A stretch of 64,000 nucleotides of DNA from positions 3,461,720 through 3,525,719 of the forward strand of contig NZ_DS989904.1 in assembly GCF_000155595.1 (NCBI RefSeq), given 5' to 3'. The notes beneath the pieces were generated by a model. That model had not been told where the DNA came from and made no database searches. It worked only from the letters and a program-made list of their open reading frames with translations. Made by a program: the position numbers and the translations under genes. This DNA is from Synechococcus sp. PCC 7335. GTDB lineage: Bacteria; Cyanobacteriota; Cyanobacteriia; Phormidesmidales; Phormidesmidaceae. The stretch's first letter is position 1. Every line of letters begins with the position of its first letter. Shown here piece by piece: positions 53,912-63,009 of the stretch.

Positions 53912-55759
53912 TTATGGCGACGTGGGGTAGAGTATCGAATCGGCGGTACTCATTTGACCACCAAGTTCTTGCCCACCAAGTTGTAGAGCGTAGAGTTTGG
54001 CATACTCGCCGCCTTGATCAATGAGCTGTTGATGCGTGCCCTGTTCAACGATATGACCTTGCTGAATGACGAGCACCTGATCAGCTTGGGTAACCGTACT
54101 AAGGCGATGGGCGATCACAAAGCTAGTACGATTTTGGAGTAGTGAGGCGATCGCCTCTTGTACCAGTCCTTCTGTTTGCGTATCGATACTGCTAGTCGCT
54201 TCATCTAAGATCAAAATACGTGGGTCAATCAACACCGCTCTAGCAATACTAATGAGCTGCCGCTGGCCTTGGCTCAACGTCGCTCCCTGAGATCCCAGTA
54301 CGGTGGCATAGCCTTGCGGTAGCTGCGTGATGAAATCGTGAATATTAGCGACTCGCGCAGCCGCTTCGATATCGGATTGTTCGGCAGTAGGGTGGCCAAA
54401 GGCAATATTCTCGGCGACCGTGCCGCTAAACAGAATGTTGTCTTGTAGGACATAGCCAATCTGACGGCGCAAGCTGGCCTGAGATACCTGGCGTACATCT
54501 ATTCCATCAATTTTTACCGCCCCACCCGTTACGTCATAAAAGCGCAAAATCAGATTGATAATCGTACTTTTACCCGCTCCTGTAGGACCGACTAGCGCAA
54601 TCATCTGGCCTGGTTGAGCGAATAAAGACACTCTGTCCAGAATGGTCTGGCCTGGTACATAGCCAAAGGTGACTCGATCGAACTCGACTTCGCCAGTAAT
54701 AGGCGGCAGTTCAGTCGCATCAGGAGCATCATGCAACAGTTCGGGCTCGTCGAGTAAGAAGAACACCCGCTCTAAACCGGCGATCGCACTTTGAGCCTGA
54801 GTGTAGAATTGACTCAAAATCTGAATTGGCCTGAAAAACTGTTGAACATAGAGCAAAAATGCAGTCACCGTGCCCACGGTTGCCGCGCCCGTGACCGCTA
54901 AATAGCCACCATAGGCCAGCACCGCGGCTGTAGCTAATGTATTGAGAAAATCGATCGAGGGTAGAAACGCTGCGGTCACCGCCACCGCTTGAATGTTGGC
55001 ATCTCGGTTCGCTGCATTAAGCGCTTCAAAAGCGTCGATGTTGTAATCTACTCGGTTAAAGGCCTGAGCTTCTTTAACGCTGCTGACATCTTCTTCAATC
55101 CGGGCTGAGAGATCGCCGATCGTCTCGCGGGTGACCCTGAATCTAGCCCTAGCCCAGCGTGAGAATAGGCGAGTTGTAAAGATCATGATGGGTACCACTA
55201 GATTGCTGAGCAAACCTAGCTGAAAGTTGATTAAAAACATCGCAATGATGATGCCAATCAAACTAAAGGTATTGCCCAGAATCTGCGGGATGCTGCGACC
55301 GAACGCCTGATCGATCACGCTCACATCATTGAGCAATCGGCTCATCAGATCGCCCGCTTCGCTCTTGTCGAAATAGCCGATCGAAAGACTTTGAATCTTA
55401 GTGAAAATGTCTTGGCGGATCTGAGCCAGCACATTTTGAACAATGGTGCCCACCCGAAAGATTTGGACGCGGATCGCCATCGTACCGATCCCATAAATAA
55501 AAGCCAGACCCATCACCATCCTCAGTAGCCCAGACAAATTGCCAGGGCGAATCAGATTGTCGATCGACCAGCCGATTAGAAACGGACCGATAGCCTGGGT
55601 AAAGGCGCCAATGCAGACAGCACCAATCGCAATCGGCAGCTCTTGCCGATAGGGCTTTAGATAGCTCAGCAGGCGACGAAATGTAGATAGCTGTTGAACT
55701 GACTGGTTGTTGGTTTGACCAGGAGCATCAGGAACTGTATTCATGGACAAATCACTCAC
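53912..55759 (-). CDS. ABC exporter subunit, canonical ATPase half
   Basis: 615 residues: six membrane helices (about 35-320) and a nucleotide-binding domain (about 355-590). Walker A GPTGAGKST, signature LSQGQRQL, Walker B ILILDEATSSID with catalytic Glu520 and the switch His551 (IAHRLS) are all present. Start is GTG at 55759, overlapping the stop of the partner gene by 8 bp; an ATG five codons later is an alternative. It pairs with the upstream gene into a heterodimeric exporter of the MdlB/BmrD type, moving lipids or hydrophobic compounds out across the inner membrane. Substrate unknown. Confidence 0.93.
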   Translation of the reverse strand: MSDLSMNTVPDAPGQTNNQSVQQLSTFRRLLSYLKPYRQELPIAIGAVCIGAFTQAIGPFLIGWSIDNLIRPGNLSGLLRMVMGLAFIYGIGTMAIRVQIFRVGTIVQNVLAQIRQDIFTKIQSLSIGYFDKSEAGDLMSRLLNDVSVIDQAFGRSIPQILGNTFSLIGIIIAMFLINFQLGLLSNLVVPIMIFTTRLFSRWARARFRVTRETIGDLSARIEEDVSSVKEAQAFNRVDYNIDAFEALNAANRDANIQAVAVTAAFLPSIDFLNTLATAAVLAYGGYLAVTGAATVGTVTAFLLYVQQFFRPIQILSQFYTQAQSAIAGLERVFFLLDEPELLHDAPDATELPPITGEVEFDRVTFGYVPGQTILDRVSLFAQPGQMIALVGPTGAGKSTIINLILRFYDVTGGAVKIDGIDVRQVSQASLRRQIGYVLQDNILFSGTVAENIAFGHPTAEQSDIEAAARVANIHDFITQLPQGYATVLGSQGATLSQGQRQLISIARAVLIDPRILILDEATSSIDTQTEGLVQEAIASLLQNRTSFVIAHRLSTVTQADQVLVIQQGHIVEQGTHQQLIDQGGEYAKLYALQLGGQELGGQMSTADSILYPTSP

Positions 55760-57482
55760 TGACTTGCGATTCTAGGATCGCACCGTACAAAGGACTGGTT
55801 CGCATTAGCTGTTCATGGGTACCGCAGGCAGCAAGTTTGCCATTATCAATTAAAAGGATCCGGTCGGCAGTTTGAATCGTGCTGATCCGCTGAGCAATAA
55901 CGAAAGCATTACAGGTGCGGGCTTTGATGATTGCGTCTAAATCTGCTTGAATCTGGGCAGCGGTTTGAGCATCGACTGCCGAAGTGCTGTCGTCTAGGAT
56001 CAGAATGCTGTAGTCAGTTAGCAGCGTGCGAGCGATCGCAATTCTCTGCTTTTGTCCCCCAGATAGCCCCACGCCGCGCTCACCCACAATGGTGTCGTAG
56101 CCTTCAGACAACCCTTGAATAAATTCGTGAATGTGAGCTAGCTTGGCCACTTCAATCACCTCATCAAGCGATGCATCTGGTTTGGCATAGGCAATATTTT
56201 CTTTCAGTGTTCCAGAAAACAAGGTGGTTTCTTGAAAGACAATGCCGATACGTGATCGCAAACTCTCTAAATCAAAATCTCGCACATCGCGCCCGTCAAT
56301 TCGCACGGCTCCCTTAGTTACGTCGTAAAACCGCTGCAGCAGATTCACCACCGTACTCTTGCCCGATCCTGTCATTCCTAGAATGGCAATCAGCTCATTG
56401 GGCCGAGTCTCAAAAGAAACACTTTGTAGTGCAGGTTTAGTTGCTCCTGGATAGCGAAACCAAACGTTTTCGAAGGTAATTCGACCGCCGCACTTAGTGA
56501 AGGGCACCGCGTTTGGGCGATTGGTGATTTCAATTGATGTATCGACAATCTCATACACCCGCTCAGCCGAGGCCGCCGCCTGAGCAATCACCGGCGCGGC
56601 GAAGCCAATTAGCAAAACCGGCTGTAAAATAAACAACAGATAGGCATTAAACGCAACCAGCTCTCCGATTGTGAACGCGCCATCAATCACCTGCGAACCG
56701 CCATAGCCCACCACCGCTAGCGTAATCAAATTACTCAGCAGAAAGATGAACGGAAACGTATTGCGAATCGCCCCTAGCGTTTTGATATAGACTGCCACTA
56801 GCTGGGCGTTCATCTGGGTATAGCGTGTCTGTTCTACCGATTCGCGCGCAAACGCTTTAACCACCCGCACGCCTAGCAAATTCTCACGCAGTACGTCGTT
56901 TAGATCGCCTAGCCGTTCTTGCACCTGATCAAACAAAGGCTGATTTTGCCCAAAGAAGCGAAACAGCAGCGCTCCAGCCAAGGGAATCACCGCTAGTGTG
57001 ATCAGCGCTAAACGCCAGTTCATCACCAGTAGAATTGTGGCGATGGTAACTAGCGTCACCACTGAGCTAATGACCTGAATCAAGCTCGTTCCGACAAACG
57101 TGCGAATCTGTTCGATATCGCTGGTGATGCGAGTGAGTAGCTGGGAGGTTTGCGCCTGATCGTGGTAGCTAAAGCTCAGCGTTTCAATTTTGCGAAAAAC
57201 CTGAGATCGGAGTCGATAGGCAACGCCCTGGGATACGGCCTCACTCCAGTAGCTTTGGCCAAAATTGAATAGACCGCGGGCGATCGCCACACCCACCATC
57301 AGAGCGCCCGTCACCAGCACAACCGACAGATCTTGCGCGGCAATTCCCTGGTCAATTCCTCGACGAAATAGCTGCGGCGTCAGTGCATTAGCGACTGTAA
57401 GCAGCAGCACACTAAGGGTTGCTCCTAGAGTTAGCCAAGCGTAGTATCTTAGGTTTTCGAGCACACGTCTTAGTGACGTCAT
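55752..57482 (-). CDS. ABC exporter subunit, degenerate ATPase half
   Basis: 576 residues: six membrane helices (about 15-310) and an ATPase domain (about 335-570). Walker A is GMTGSGKST and the signature LSGGQKQRIAIART is normal, but Walker B reads ILILDDSTSAVD, with Asp498 in the catalytic-Glu position, and the switch His is Gln531 (IAQRIS). This is the half that carries the inactive site in heterodimers such as TM287/288 and BmrCD. The first gene of the pair; its stop overlaps the start of the partner by 8 bp. A 174-bp divergent spacer leads to the MscS/CNBD gene. Confidence 0.93.
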   Translation of the reverse strand: MTSLRRVLENLRYYAWLTLGATLSVLLLTVANALTPQLFRRGIDQGIAAQDLSVVLVTGALMVGVAIARGLFNFGQSYWSEAVSQGVAYRLRSQVFRKIETLSFSYHDQAQTSQLLTRITSDIEQIRTFVGTSLIQVISSVVTLVTIATILLVMNWRLALITLAVIPLAGALLFRFFGQNQPLFDQVQERLGDLNDVLRENLLGVRVVKAFARESVEQTRYTQMNAQLVAVYIKTLGAIRNTFPFIFLLSNLITLAVVGYGGSQVIDGAFTIGELVAFNAYLLFILQPVLLIGFAAPVIAQAAASAERVYEIVDTSIEITNRPNAVPFTKCGGRITFENVWFRYPGATKPALQSVSFETRPNELIAILGMTGSGKSTVVNLLQRFYDVTKGAVRIDGRDVRDFDLESLRSRIGIVFQETTLFSGTLKENIAYAKPDASLDEVIEVAKLAHIHEFIQGLSEGYDTIVGERGVGLSGGQKQRIAIARTLLTDYSILILDDSTSAVDAQTAAQIQADLDAIIKARTCNAFVIAQRISTIQTADRILLIDNGKLAACGTHEQLMRTSPLYGAILESQVSE

Positions 57483-57656
57483 GAATAGTCTTTTGGTAGC
57501 CCTTTGCCTTGAACTTCGCCAAAAGGCGCGTCAAAAAGCTTAGATACCCAAAAAGGATATCCAAGTAAGGTTAGATTCAATGATTATACCTATGATAGAT
57601 AGCTATTTTGCCAGCTTACATCACGCTATGGCCCTGTAGAGGACCTATACTGGCTG

Positions 57657-59099
57657 ATGTTCAATTTTTTCGAGCAGATCCAGTCGGTGCTAGACTCGCC
57701 TTTCTTCCAGCTAGGGAATTCAGCGCTTTCTTTGAGTGCTATTGCTCAGTTCCTGTTGATTGTTTTCATTACATTCATCGTCTCTTGGGGGCTAAGGCGG
57801 TTTCTCTCGCTGCGGTTGCTAAAGCACCTAGGATTGAGACAAGGCACTCGCGAATCGGTCGCGGCGATCACCGCTTACACTGCTGGCGCGATCTTCTGTC
57901 TAGCCATGCTACAAACCACTGGCATCAACATCGCTTCACTCGCTGTTGTCGCTGGTAGCCTGGGTATTGGTATCGGATTTGGCTTACAAGAAATTACCAA
58001 AAACTTTATTAGCGGGCTGACCTTACTCGTTGAACAAAAGCTAAAGGTAGGAGACTTTATCGAAATCGATGATCTGCTTGGTCACATTACAGAGATTTCA
58101 CTTCGCTCCACAATTGTTCGCACCATCAATGACAGGCATATCGTCGTACCCAACAGCGATCTTGTCAGCAATCGAATCATCAACTGGACATACTCAAACA
58201 CCAAAGGCTGGGTTTCTATTCCGATCAGCGTAGCTCATGAGAGCGATCCGCTATTAGTCATTGAGGTCTTAATGGATTCGGCATATTTAGAAGAAACTGT
58301 CTCGACAGAGCAAACACCAGAGGTATATTTCACCAGCATTGGTCCCAATTCACTAGATTTCAAACTGTGGGCCTGGACAGATCAAATTGATCAAAAATTC
58401 AAGGTGGAAAGCTCATTGAACTTTATTATCCGTCAAAACTTCAGGCAGCACGGGATTCGCTTTGCATCGCCACGAATTGATGTCTGGAATCGTAATCCTA
58501 ATGTGGTGATTAACTCCGATCCCAGTGACTATCCCCAACACGCTGAATTGCAACAACCCCGCGAAAGTAATTTAGATGCATTCGCTAAGCCAGTAGCGGT
58601 GAAAGACTTGCTTAGACAACTGCCTTACTTTCAAAACTCGACTGACTTAGAGCTACGTAAGCTAGTAGAGATTGGCCGCCGGATACGGCTAGAGCCGATG
58701 GAGACCATCTACCGAGAGGGCGATCCTGGCGATGCTTTCTACATCATCTTATCAGGCGCAGTCAGCTACACCTTTGCAAAAACCCAGCAAACGACCACGA
58801 TTAAAGCTGGACAGTTTGTGGGTGAATTCTCACTAATGCTAGGGATTCCGCGTACGGTAACGGTCAAAGCGAACGAAGAGACCACTATGCTAAGACTAAG
58901 CCCGCAAGGATTCAAGAAGCTATTGCACGATCAGCCCTATCTGTACAACGTGATTGTTGAAGAAATGGGACGTCATGAGCACGAGCTGCTCCAGCAAGGC
59001 CGACAGCTCAGCGCGATGGGTTTGATCAACCCTGAGGAGTACAATATTAATCCGGTCAACTGGGTGAGAGAACATTTAGAACGCTTGTTTAGTTCGTAG
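57657..59099 (+). CDS. MscS channel fused to a cyclic nucleotide-binding domain
   Basis: 480 residues. Three membrane helices (about 27-47, 70-88, 94-117), the MscS pore helix with SLGIGIGFGLQEITKNFISG (101-120), the beta domain (KVGDFIEIDDLLGHI) and an alpha/beta domain to about 290. Residues about 323-435 form a cyclic nucleotide-binding domain; the phosphate-binding cassette is GEFSLMLGIPRTVTVKA (389-405), with the FGE..PR pattern conserved (E390, R399). Cyclic nucleotide-gated MscS relatives (bCNG) are known in cyanobacteria. It probably gates by cAMP/cGMP, with weak mechanosensitivity. Divergent from the ABC operon. Confidence 0.93.
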   Translation: MFNFFEQIQSVLDSPFFQLGNSALSLSAIAQFLLIVFITFIVSWGLRRFLSLRLLKHLGLRQGTRESVAAITAYTAGAIFCLAMLQTTGINIASLAVVAGSLGIGIGFGLQEITKNFISGLTLLVEQKLKVGDFIEIDDLLGHITEISLRSTIVRTINDRHIVVPNSDLVSNRIINWTYSNTKGWVSIPISVAHESDPLLVIEVLMDSAYLEETVSTEQTPEVYFTSIGPNSLDFKLWAWTDQIDQKFKVESSLNFIIRQNFRQHGIRFASPRIDVWNRNPNVVINSDPSDYPQHAELQQPRESNLDAFAKPVAVKDLLRQLPYFQNSTDLELRKLVEIGRRIRLEPMETIYREGDPGDAFYIILSGAVSYTFAKTQQTTTIKAGQFVGEFSLMLGIPRTVTVKANEETTMLRLSPQGFKKLLHDQPYLYNVIVEEMGRHEHELLQQGRQLSAMGLINPEEYNINPVNWVREHLERLFSS

Positions 59100-59193
59100 G
59101 CTCTCTCTACAAAATTCGTAGGTAACAGCTAGTGGAAAAAGCTTTTTATCTCTGGGGTTAGGAAGTTAGTCTATGTTGGTTGAGTCACTTCTA

Positions 59194-59213
59194 ACTCTTT
59201 TTGACTCTTTTTG
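59194..59213. repeat. 10-bp tandem repeat ACTCTTTTTG
   Basis: Exact adjacent copies 59194-59203 and 59204-59213, in the 270-bp spacer after the MscS/CNBD gene. No other feature seen in that spacer. Confidence 0.7.
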
Positions 59214-59369
59214 TTTGTCATGCCAGTATCGTAACGATTGTATGCTTTTCTAGGCTTAGCCTGTCTATAATCTAGTACTCTTTAGTAAATCCCTGTAGAA
59301 TAGCGCCTGCTATATTGAGATTACTCCTATGTATTTGCCGATACTTGTAATCGCTAACGGTTTGTTCTG

Positions 59370-59825
59370 ATGGTTTTATTTTCTAAAGACCGTATCTTAG
59401 TCCCTACCGATTTTTCTGAAAAGTCCATACAGGCGATCAAAGAAACTAACGCCTTCGCCGATGCCAATACCCAACTCTACATTGTGCATGTGCTAAAGCC
59501 TCTAGAGGCTACAGAGCCAGGTGTTGTTTGGGAATCAGTCGACACTGAGAAACGGACACAAACTATACTGGCGCTGTTTGAGGAAAAATTTCCCAAGAGC
59601 GAGTATGAAGGGCTTGTCTTCGAGGTGAGAAACGGCGATCCAACCGCCGAGATTATTGATTACGCAGAGTATCGAAATATAGACTTAATTGTCATGCCCT
59701 CACGCGGCAGAACGGGCATCTCTCGATTCTTTATGGGTTCAATTGCAGAAAGAGTAGTTCGCTTTGCCCACTGCCCTGTTTTGGTTCTAAAGCAGCAGAA
59801 GAAAGCTACTACCGCTACCACCTAA
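59370..59825 (+). CDS. Universal stress protein (UspA family)
   Basis: Small cytoplasmic UspA fold protein, 151 residues, normal for a single-domain member. VPTDFSEKSIQAIKE is the conserved N-terminal strand-loop (11-25). The nucleotide loop reads MPSRGRTGISRFFMGSIAE: the G-x9-G(S) half of the ATP-binding consensus is present, the first Gly is Pro. ATP binding is therefore plausible, not certain. The C-terminal FAHCPVLVLKQ strand is typical. The ATG at 59370 gives the standard length. The 91-residue membrane protein starts 13 bp after its stop and may be co-transcribed. Confidence 0.92.
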   Translation: MVLFSKDRILVPTDFSEKSIQAIKETNAFADANTQLYIVHVLKPLEATEPGVVWESVDTEKRTQTILALFEEKFPKSEYEGLVFEVRNGDPTAEIIDYAEYRNIDLIVMPSRGRTGISRFFMGSIAERVVRFAHCPVLVLKQQKKATTATT

Positions 59826-59838
59826 GCTTATCGACTTT

Positions 59839-60114
59839 TTGCATAGGCGCTATCTGTTGAGCCTTTTGTGGTTTCTAACCGGTCTAGCTACATTGGGAGT
59901 ATCTTCATTCAAGGTACTCCCAATGATTTTAAACACGTCTCGTCAGCCCTTTGCGCAACAAAACCACCGCAAGCCCTGGGCAATCCGGAGCCTACAGTGG
60001 TTCTGGAGATTCAGTCAGTTCTATGGTGAGTATACTGTTCGATCGCCGCAAGAGCGTCAGCAGTGGATTAGCCAGCAGCGCAATCAGCACCAAAGAAACC
60101 AACTAAGCAACTAG
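59839..60114 (+). CDS. Small membrane protein of unknown function
   Basis: 91 residues from the TTG at 59839; no ATG fits the N-terminal helix. One hydrophobic helix at about 5-32 (LSLLWFLTGLATLGVSSFKV), then a basic and Gln/Arg-rich cytoplasmic or periplasmic tail (RSLQWFWRFSQFYGEY; QERQQWISQQRNQHQ). No family recognised. It starts 13 bp after the universal stress gene. An 11-bp perfect inverted repeat lies inside its coding region, covering the end of the helix. The gene could be real or a chance frame; the helix and spacing favour real. Confidence 0.5.
   Translation: MHRRYLLSLLWFLTGLATLGVSSFKVLPMILNTSRQPFAQQNHRKPWAIRSLQWFWRFSQFYGEYTVRSPQERQQWISQQRNQHQRNQLSN
59891..59925. repeat. 11-bp perfect inverted repeat inside the small membrane gene
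   Basis: Arms CATTGGGAGTA (59891-59901) and TACTCCCAATG (59915-59925), 13-nt loop. There is no T run. It could be the end of the universal stress transcript or part of the coding sequence. Confidence 0.75.
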
Positions 60115-60165
60115 GCACTTAGCTAGGCACTTAGTAACTAGCTAACCTGTCTCGCCTTAAGCAAA

Positions 60166-61767
60166 CTATGACTCAACCGTCAGCATCTGGCCAGATGTCA
60201 ACCGAGACCAATAGTCTTTTAGATCGCCTGCTACCTCATTTGAGAGAATGTAGCATCCTAACAAATTAGGAAATGCCATACCTAGCAGCATCAAATCGCT
60301 AAAGTCTATAATTAGACCCAAGCTAGTGAGACAGCCTAAGAACGTACAAAATACGTAGATAATCTTGAACAGCAAGGTGCTTCGCTCGCCAAATAGGTAA
60401 GTCCAAGCCTGAATTCCATAGTAGCTCCAGGAGATAATCGTGGAAAAGGCAAACAGACAAACCGCAACACTCAACACCGTTGGGAACCAGCCGACCACAG
60501 AACCAAAAGCGTTGGCTGTCATCGCCACACCGCTGAGCTCTTCGCCCGTATCCAAATAAACACCGGTTATAACAATTGCAAGTGCCGTAAGGTTACATAC
60601 AATTACAGTGTCGATCAAAGGCTCCAACAAAGAAACAAGCCCTTCTCTAACCGGCTCATCTGTTCTGACAGCAGAGTGCGCGATCGCTGCTGTACCCACC
60701 CCTGCCTCGTTTGAGAAAGAGCTTCGTCGAATACCCTGCACCATCACACCGATGAAACCCCCTACAGCTGCTCTAGGTACAAAGGCTTCGGAGACAATAG
60801 TGCCGATCGCACTAGGAACCTGAGCAATGTTGGCGATAATCACAATCAAACAGGCCACTATGTATATTGCGGCCATGGCGGGCACTAGCTTCTCTGCAAC
60901 AGAGCCGATGCGCTTAATGCCTCCAATAATTACAAACGCAGATAGTGCCGCTAGAATTAAGCCGAATAGCCAAGCCGGTAGCGCCGGAAACAGGCCAGAA
61001 ATTGCGGCATATGCTTGGTTAGACTGAAACATATTCGCTCCGCCCAAGCTGCCGCCTACGCAGAGAATGCTAAAGAGAACAGCGAGTCCTTTCCCAAATG
61101 GCCGCAGACCCCGACCCTCTAGTCCTTTGGTGAGGTAGTACATTGGGCCGCCTAAGATCGTCCCATCTGGTAAACGACGACGATACTTGACCGCCAAAGT
61201 ACATTCCACAAACTTACTGACCATGCCGCAAAATCCAGCAATCGTCAGCCAGAACATCGCGCCCGGACCTCCGAGCTGTATGGCGATCGCCACCCCGGCA
61301 ATATTTCCTAAGCCTACCGTTCCGGACACCGCCGTTGCCAGAGCCTGAAAATGAGAGACTTCTCCATCATCTTCATCATCGTCAAATTTGCCTTGGACTA
61401 CGTCAATTGCGTGTTTTAGTCCGCGAATATTGATAAATCCCATCCGCAGCGTGAAGAAAGTTGCCCCGACAAACAACCACAGCACAATAAATGGAAAGCC
61501 GTTCTCGCCGCCGATCGGAAAGAACAACAAGGTCGCTAGAAAATCAACAATGGGTTGTAGGATGCTGTCTGCCATAGATGTCGATTCGCTAGCTTCTTGT
61601 GCGATCGCAGCCGGTGCGGCGATCGCCATCAAAAGCAACAGCATCGGCAGCATCGCCCAGCCATCTGTGCCTTTGTCAAACCACCTAGCCGAGAGTCGAG
61701 TCAACCGCTGAAATGAACTTTGAAACCTGCGATTGATCGCAGGCACATACCATCCCTTTCGATTCAT
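60166..61767 (-). CDS. Alanine/glycine:cation symporter (AGCS family)
   Basis: Sodium- or proton-coupled amino-acid importer in the inner membrane, 533 residues with about 11 helices. Family signatures GTVGLGNIAGVAIAIQLGGPG (about 150-170), FSNEAGVGTAAIAHSAV and TISWSYYGIQAWTYLFGE are intact. The N-terminus carries an additional hydrophobic segment (MLPMLLLLMAIAAPAAIA, about 39-56), possibly a cleaved signal, followed by an acidic linker between early helices (DDDEDDGE). Monocistronic by appearance: a 420-bp spacer lies upstream and the small plus-strand gene ends 51 bp downstream (convergent). Confidence 0.93.
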   Translation of the reverse strand: MNRKGWYVPAINRRFQSSFQRLTRLSARWFDKGTDGWAMLPMLLLLMAIAAPAAIAQEASESTSMADSILQPIVDFLATLLFFPIGGENGFPFIVLWLFVGATFFTLRMGFINIRGLKHAIDVVQGKFDDDEDDGEVSHFQALATAVSGTVGLGNIAGVAIAIQLGGPGAMFWLTIAGFCGMVSKFVECTLAVKYRRRLPDGTILGGPMYYLTKGLEGRGLRPFGKGLAVLFSILCVGGSLGGANMFQSNQAYAAISGLFPALPAWLFGLILAALSAFVIIGGIKRIGSVAEKLVPAMAAIYIVACLIVIIANIAQVPSAIGTIVSEAFVPRAAVGGFIGVMVQGIRRSSFSNEAGVGTAAIAHSAVRTDEPVREGLVSLLEPLIDTVIVCNLTALAIVITGVYLDTGEELSGVAMTANAFGSVVGWFPTVLSVAVCLFAFSTIISWSYYGIQAWTYLFGERSTLLFKIIYVFCTFLGCLTSLGLIIDFSDLMLLGMAFPNLLGCYILSNEVAGDLKDYWSRLTSGQMLTVES

Positions 61768-62187
61768 ATTAAATTCCCACTCTAGTTTTTCTCATGTGAT
61801 CGAACCAGGCCTGTTAAACACTCCTATAGAGCGCAGACAGTCCCGAATACCCTTGAACGCACGTTGATCAAAATCACTACATATGTTTTTGCCGATACCG
61901 GAAAATACCACGCAGCCGACCACTATGTTGTTAACTTAATTACCATCCTCTGCATTTGTACTTATCCGACAATATTACAAAGTGTGAGGATGCTCGCTCT
62001 TAGTACCTCCTGGTACATCAATCCAGCTTTCAATCGGACTCGCATAAAGTCATACTCGTTATGACTCTATGCTTGTTATAGCTTTTTATCAAACTGCAAT
62101 TCCTAGATGTAATTCTTGGAAACTGTTGCTTTTAGGGAAGTTTCGAATTAAACGTAAAGTTTGAGACTATCAGCATCAGCCAACTTC
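61768..62187. other. 420-bp spacer upstream of the AGCS gene
   Basis: No gene seen; a plus-strand frame at 61864-62064 has no protein-like character. It contains the 13-bp inverted repeat at 62042-62072 and should hold the symporter promoter. I looked for a glycine riboswitch, which controls such symporters in some bacteria, and found no convincing one. Confidence 0.45.
62042..62072. terminator. 13-bp inverted repeat, possible transcript end
   Basis: Arms GCATAAAGTCATA (62042-62054) and TATGACTCTATGC (62060-62072) pair at 12 of 13 positions, loop CTCGT. It lies 115 bp downstream of the dioxygenase stop (minus strand). The T-rich side (TTGTTATAGCTTTTT) is on the plus strand, so the direction is uncertain. 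Confidence 0.4.
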
Positions 62188-62853
62188 CTACTCAGCCCAC
62201 ATTCGCAGCAAGTTGGCAATGCTTTTAGAAAGCAGGTCAAATTCATCGGTCTTTCCCTCTTTAGCAAATAAAGATCGCTGTGCTGTCACTAGATCAAACA
62301 AAATCTCCCGCTTTTCAGCCTGGCGAATCAAGCTTTGAACCCAGCCTACGACGACTAATCGCTCACCGCTTGTCACCGGATCTACTCGGTGTAGGCTAGT
62401 CGAAGGATAGACAATTGCACTCCCTGCTGCTAGCTTGTAGGGAGTTTCGCTATCTGCGCCTTCGATCACCAGTTCTCCCCCCTCGTAGGTATCGGGGCTA
62501 TTAAGGAAGATTGTAAAGGAGAGATCCGAACGTAAAAAGCCACCTGCTTTCATTAACGCATTATCTACATGCCGCCCATACGACATTCCTTCTTGGTAGC
62601 GACTGATCAGCAGTGAATGAATAGCCCTGGGTCTAGCAACCGCCTGAAAAAGTTGGTTTCGCTGCAGTGCTTTACGCACCAAGTCTTTTAGTGCATCTGT
62701 ATCTGGTGTTTTGGTGAGCTGTTGATTTTGTTTGACAAGTTTGGCGTGCCATCCTGCCGTTAGCCTTCCGTCTGCAAATTCAGCAACAGATAATGCTTTT
62801 TCTAGATGATCCAGCTCTTCACTTGCGAGTAAGTCAGGAATGCAAACAATCAT
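62188..62853 (-). CDS. Fe(II)/2-oxoglutarate-dependent dioxygenase (PiuC/PKHD type)
   Basis: 221 residues, the usual length. The iron ligands are His95 and Asp97 (YGRHVDNAL) and His155 (STSLHRVDPV); Arg165 (GERLVVVGWVQS) should bind 2-oxoglutarate. RSDLSFTIFLNSPDTYEGGE is the conserved strand between them, and the C-terminal extra domain is present. This family (PiuC/YbiX) often lies next to TonB siderophore receptors and responds to iron; no such neighbour is present here. It begins at the ATG at 62853, 136 bp from the IS left end, so the insertion lies in its upstream region. Confidence 0.93.
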   Translation of the reverse strand: MIVCIPDLLASEELDHLEKALSVAEFADGRLTAGWHAKLVKQNQQLTKTPDTDALKDLVRKALQRNQLFQAVARPRAIHSLLISRYQEGMSYGRHVDNALMKAGGFLRSDLSFTIFLNSPDTYEGGELVIEGADSETPYKLAAGSAIVYPSTSLHRVDPVTSGERLVVVGWVQSLIRQAEKREILFDLVTAQRSLFAKEGKTDEFDLLSKSIANLLRMWAE

Positions 62854-63009
62854 GAAATTTTCTTGCGATAAGCTTTTCTCAACAGGTCAGCATTCTAACA
62901 AACCGGTTAGACAGAGTACTCAAGTAAAATCTTTAGTTTCTCAGCTCTTGATACTGTTTAAGCTCCTTTCTTGTTAGCTGACTACTTTCTATAGAAGCCA
63001 TTTGAGATC

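Noticed and set aside
61864-62064. 66-codon frame upstream of the AGCS gene
   Set aside because: Composition is random-like, and it sits in the symporter's upstream region with no start context.
61768-62187. Possible glycine riboswitch before the AGCS symporter
   Set aside because: I searched the minus-strand leader for the conserved glycine aptamer core by eye and found no match; a covariance-model scan would settle it.
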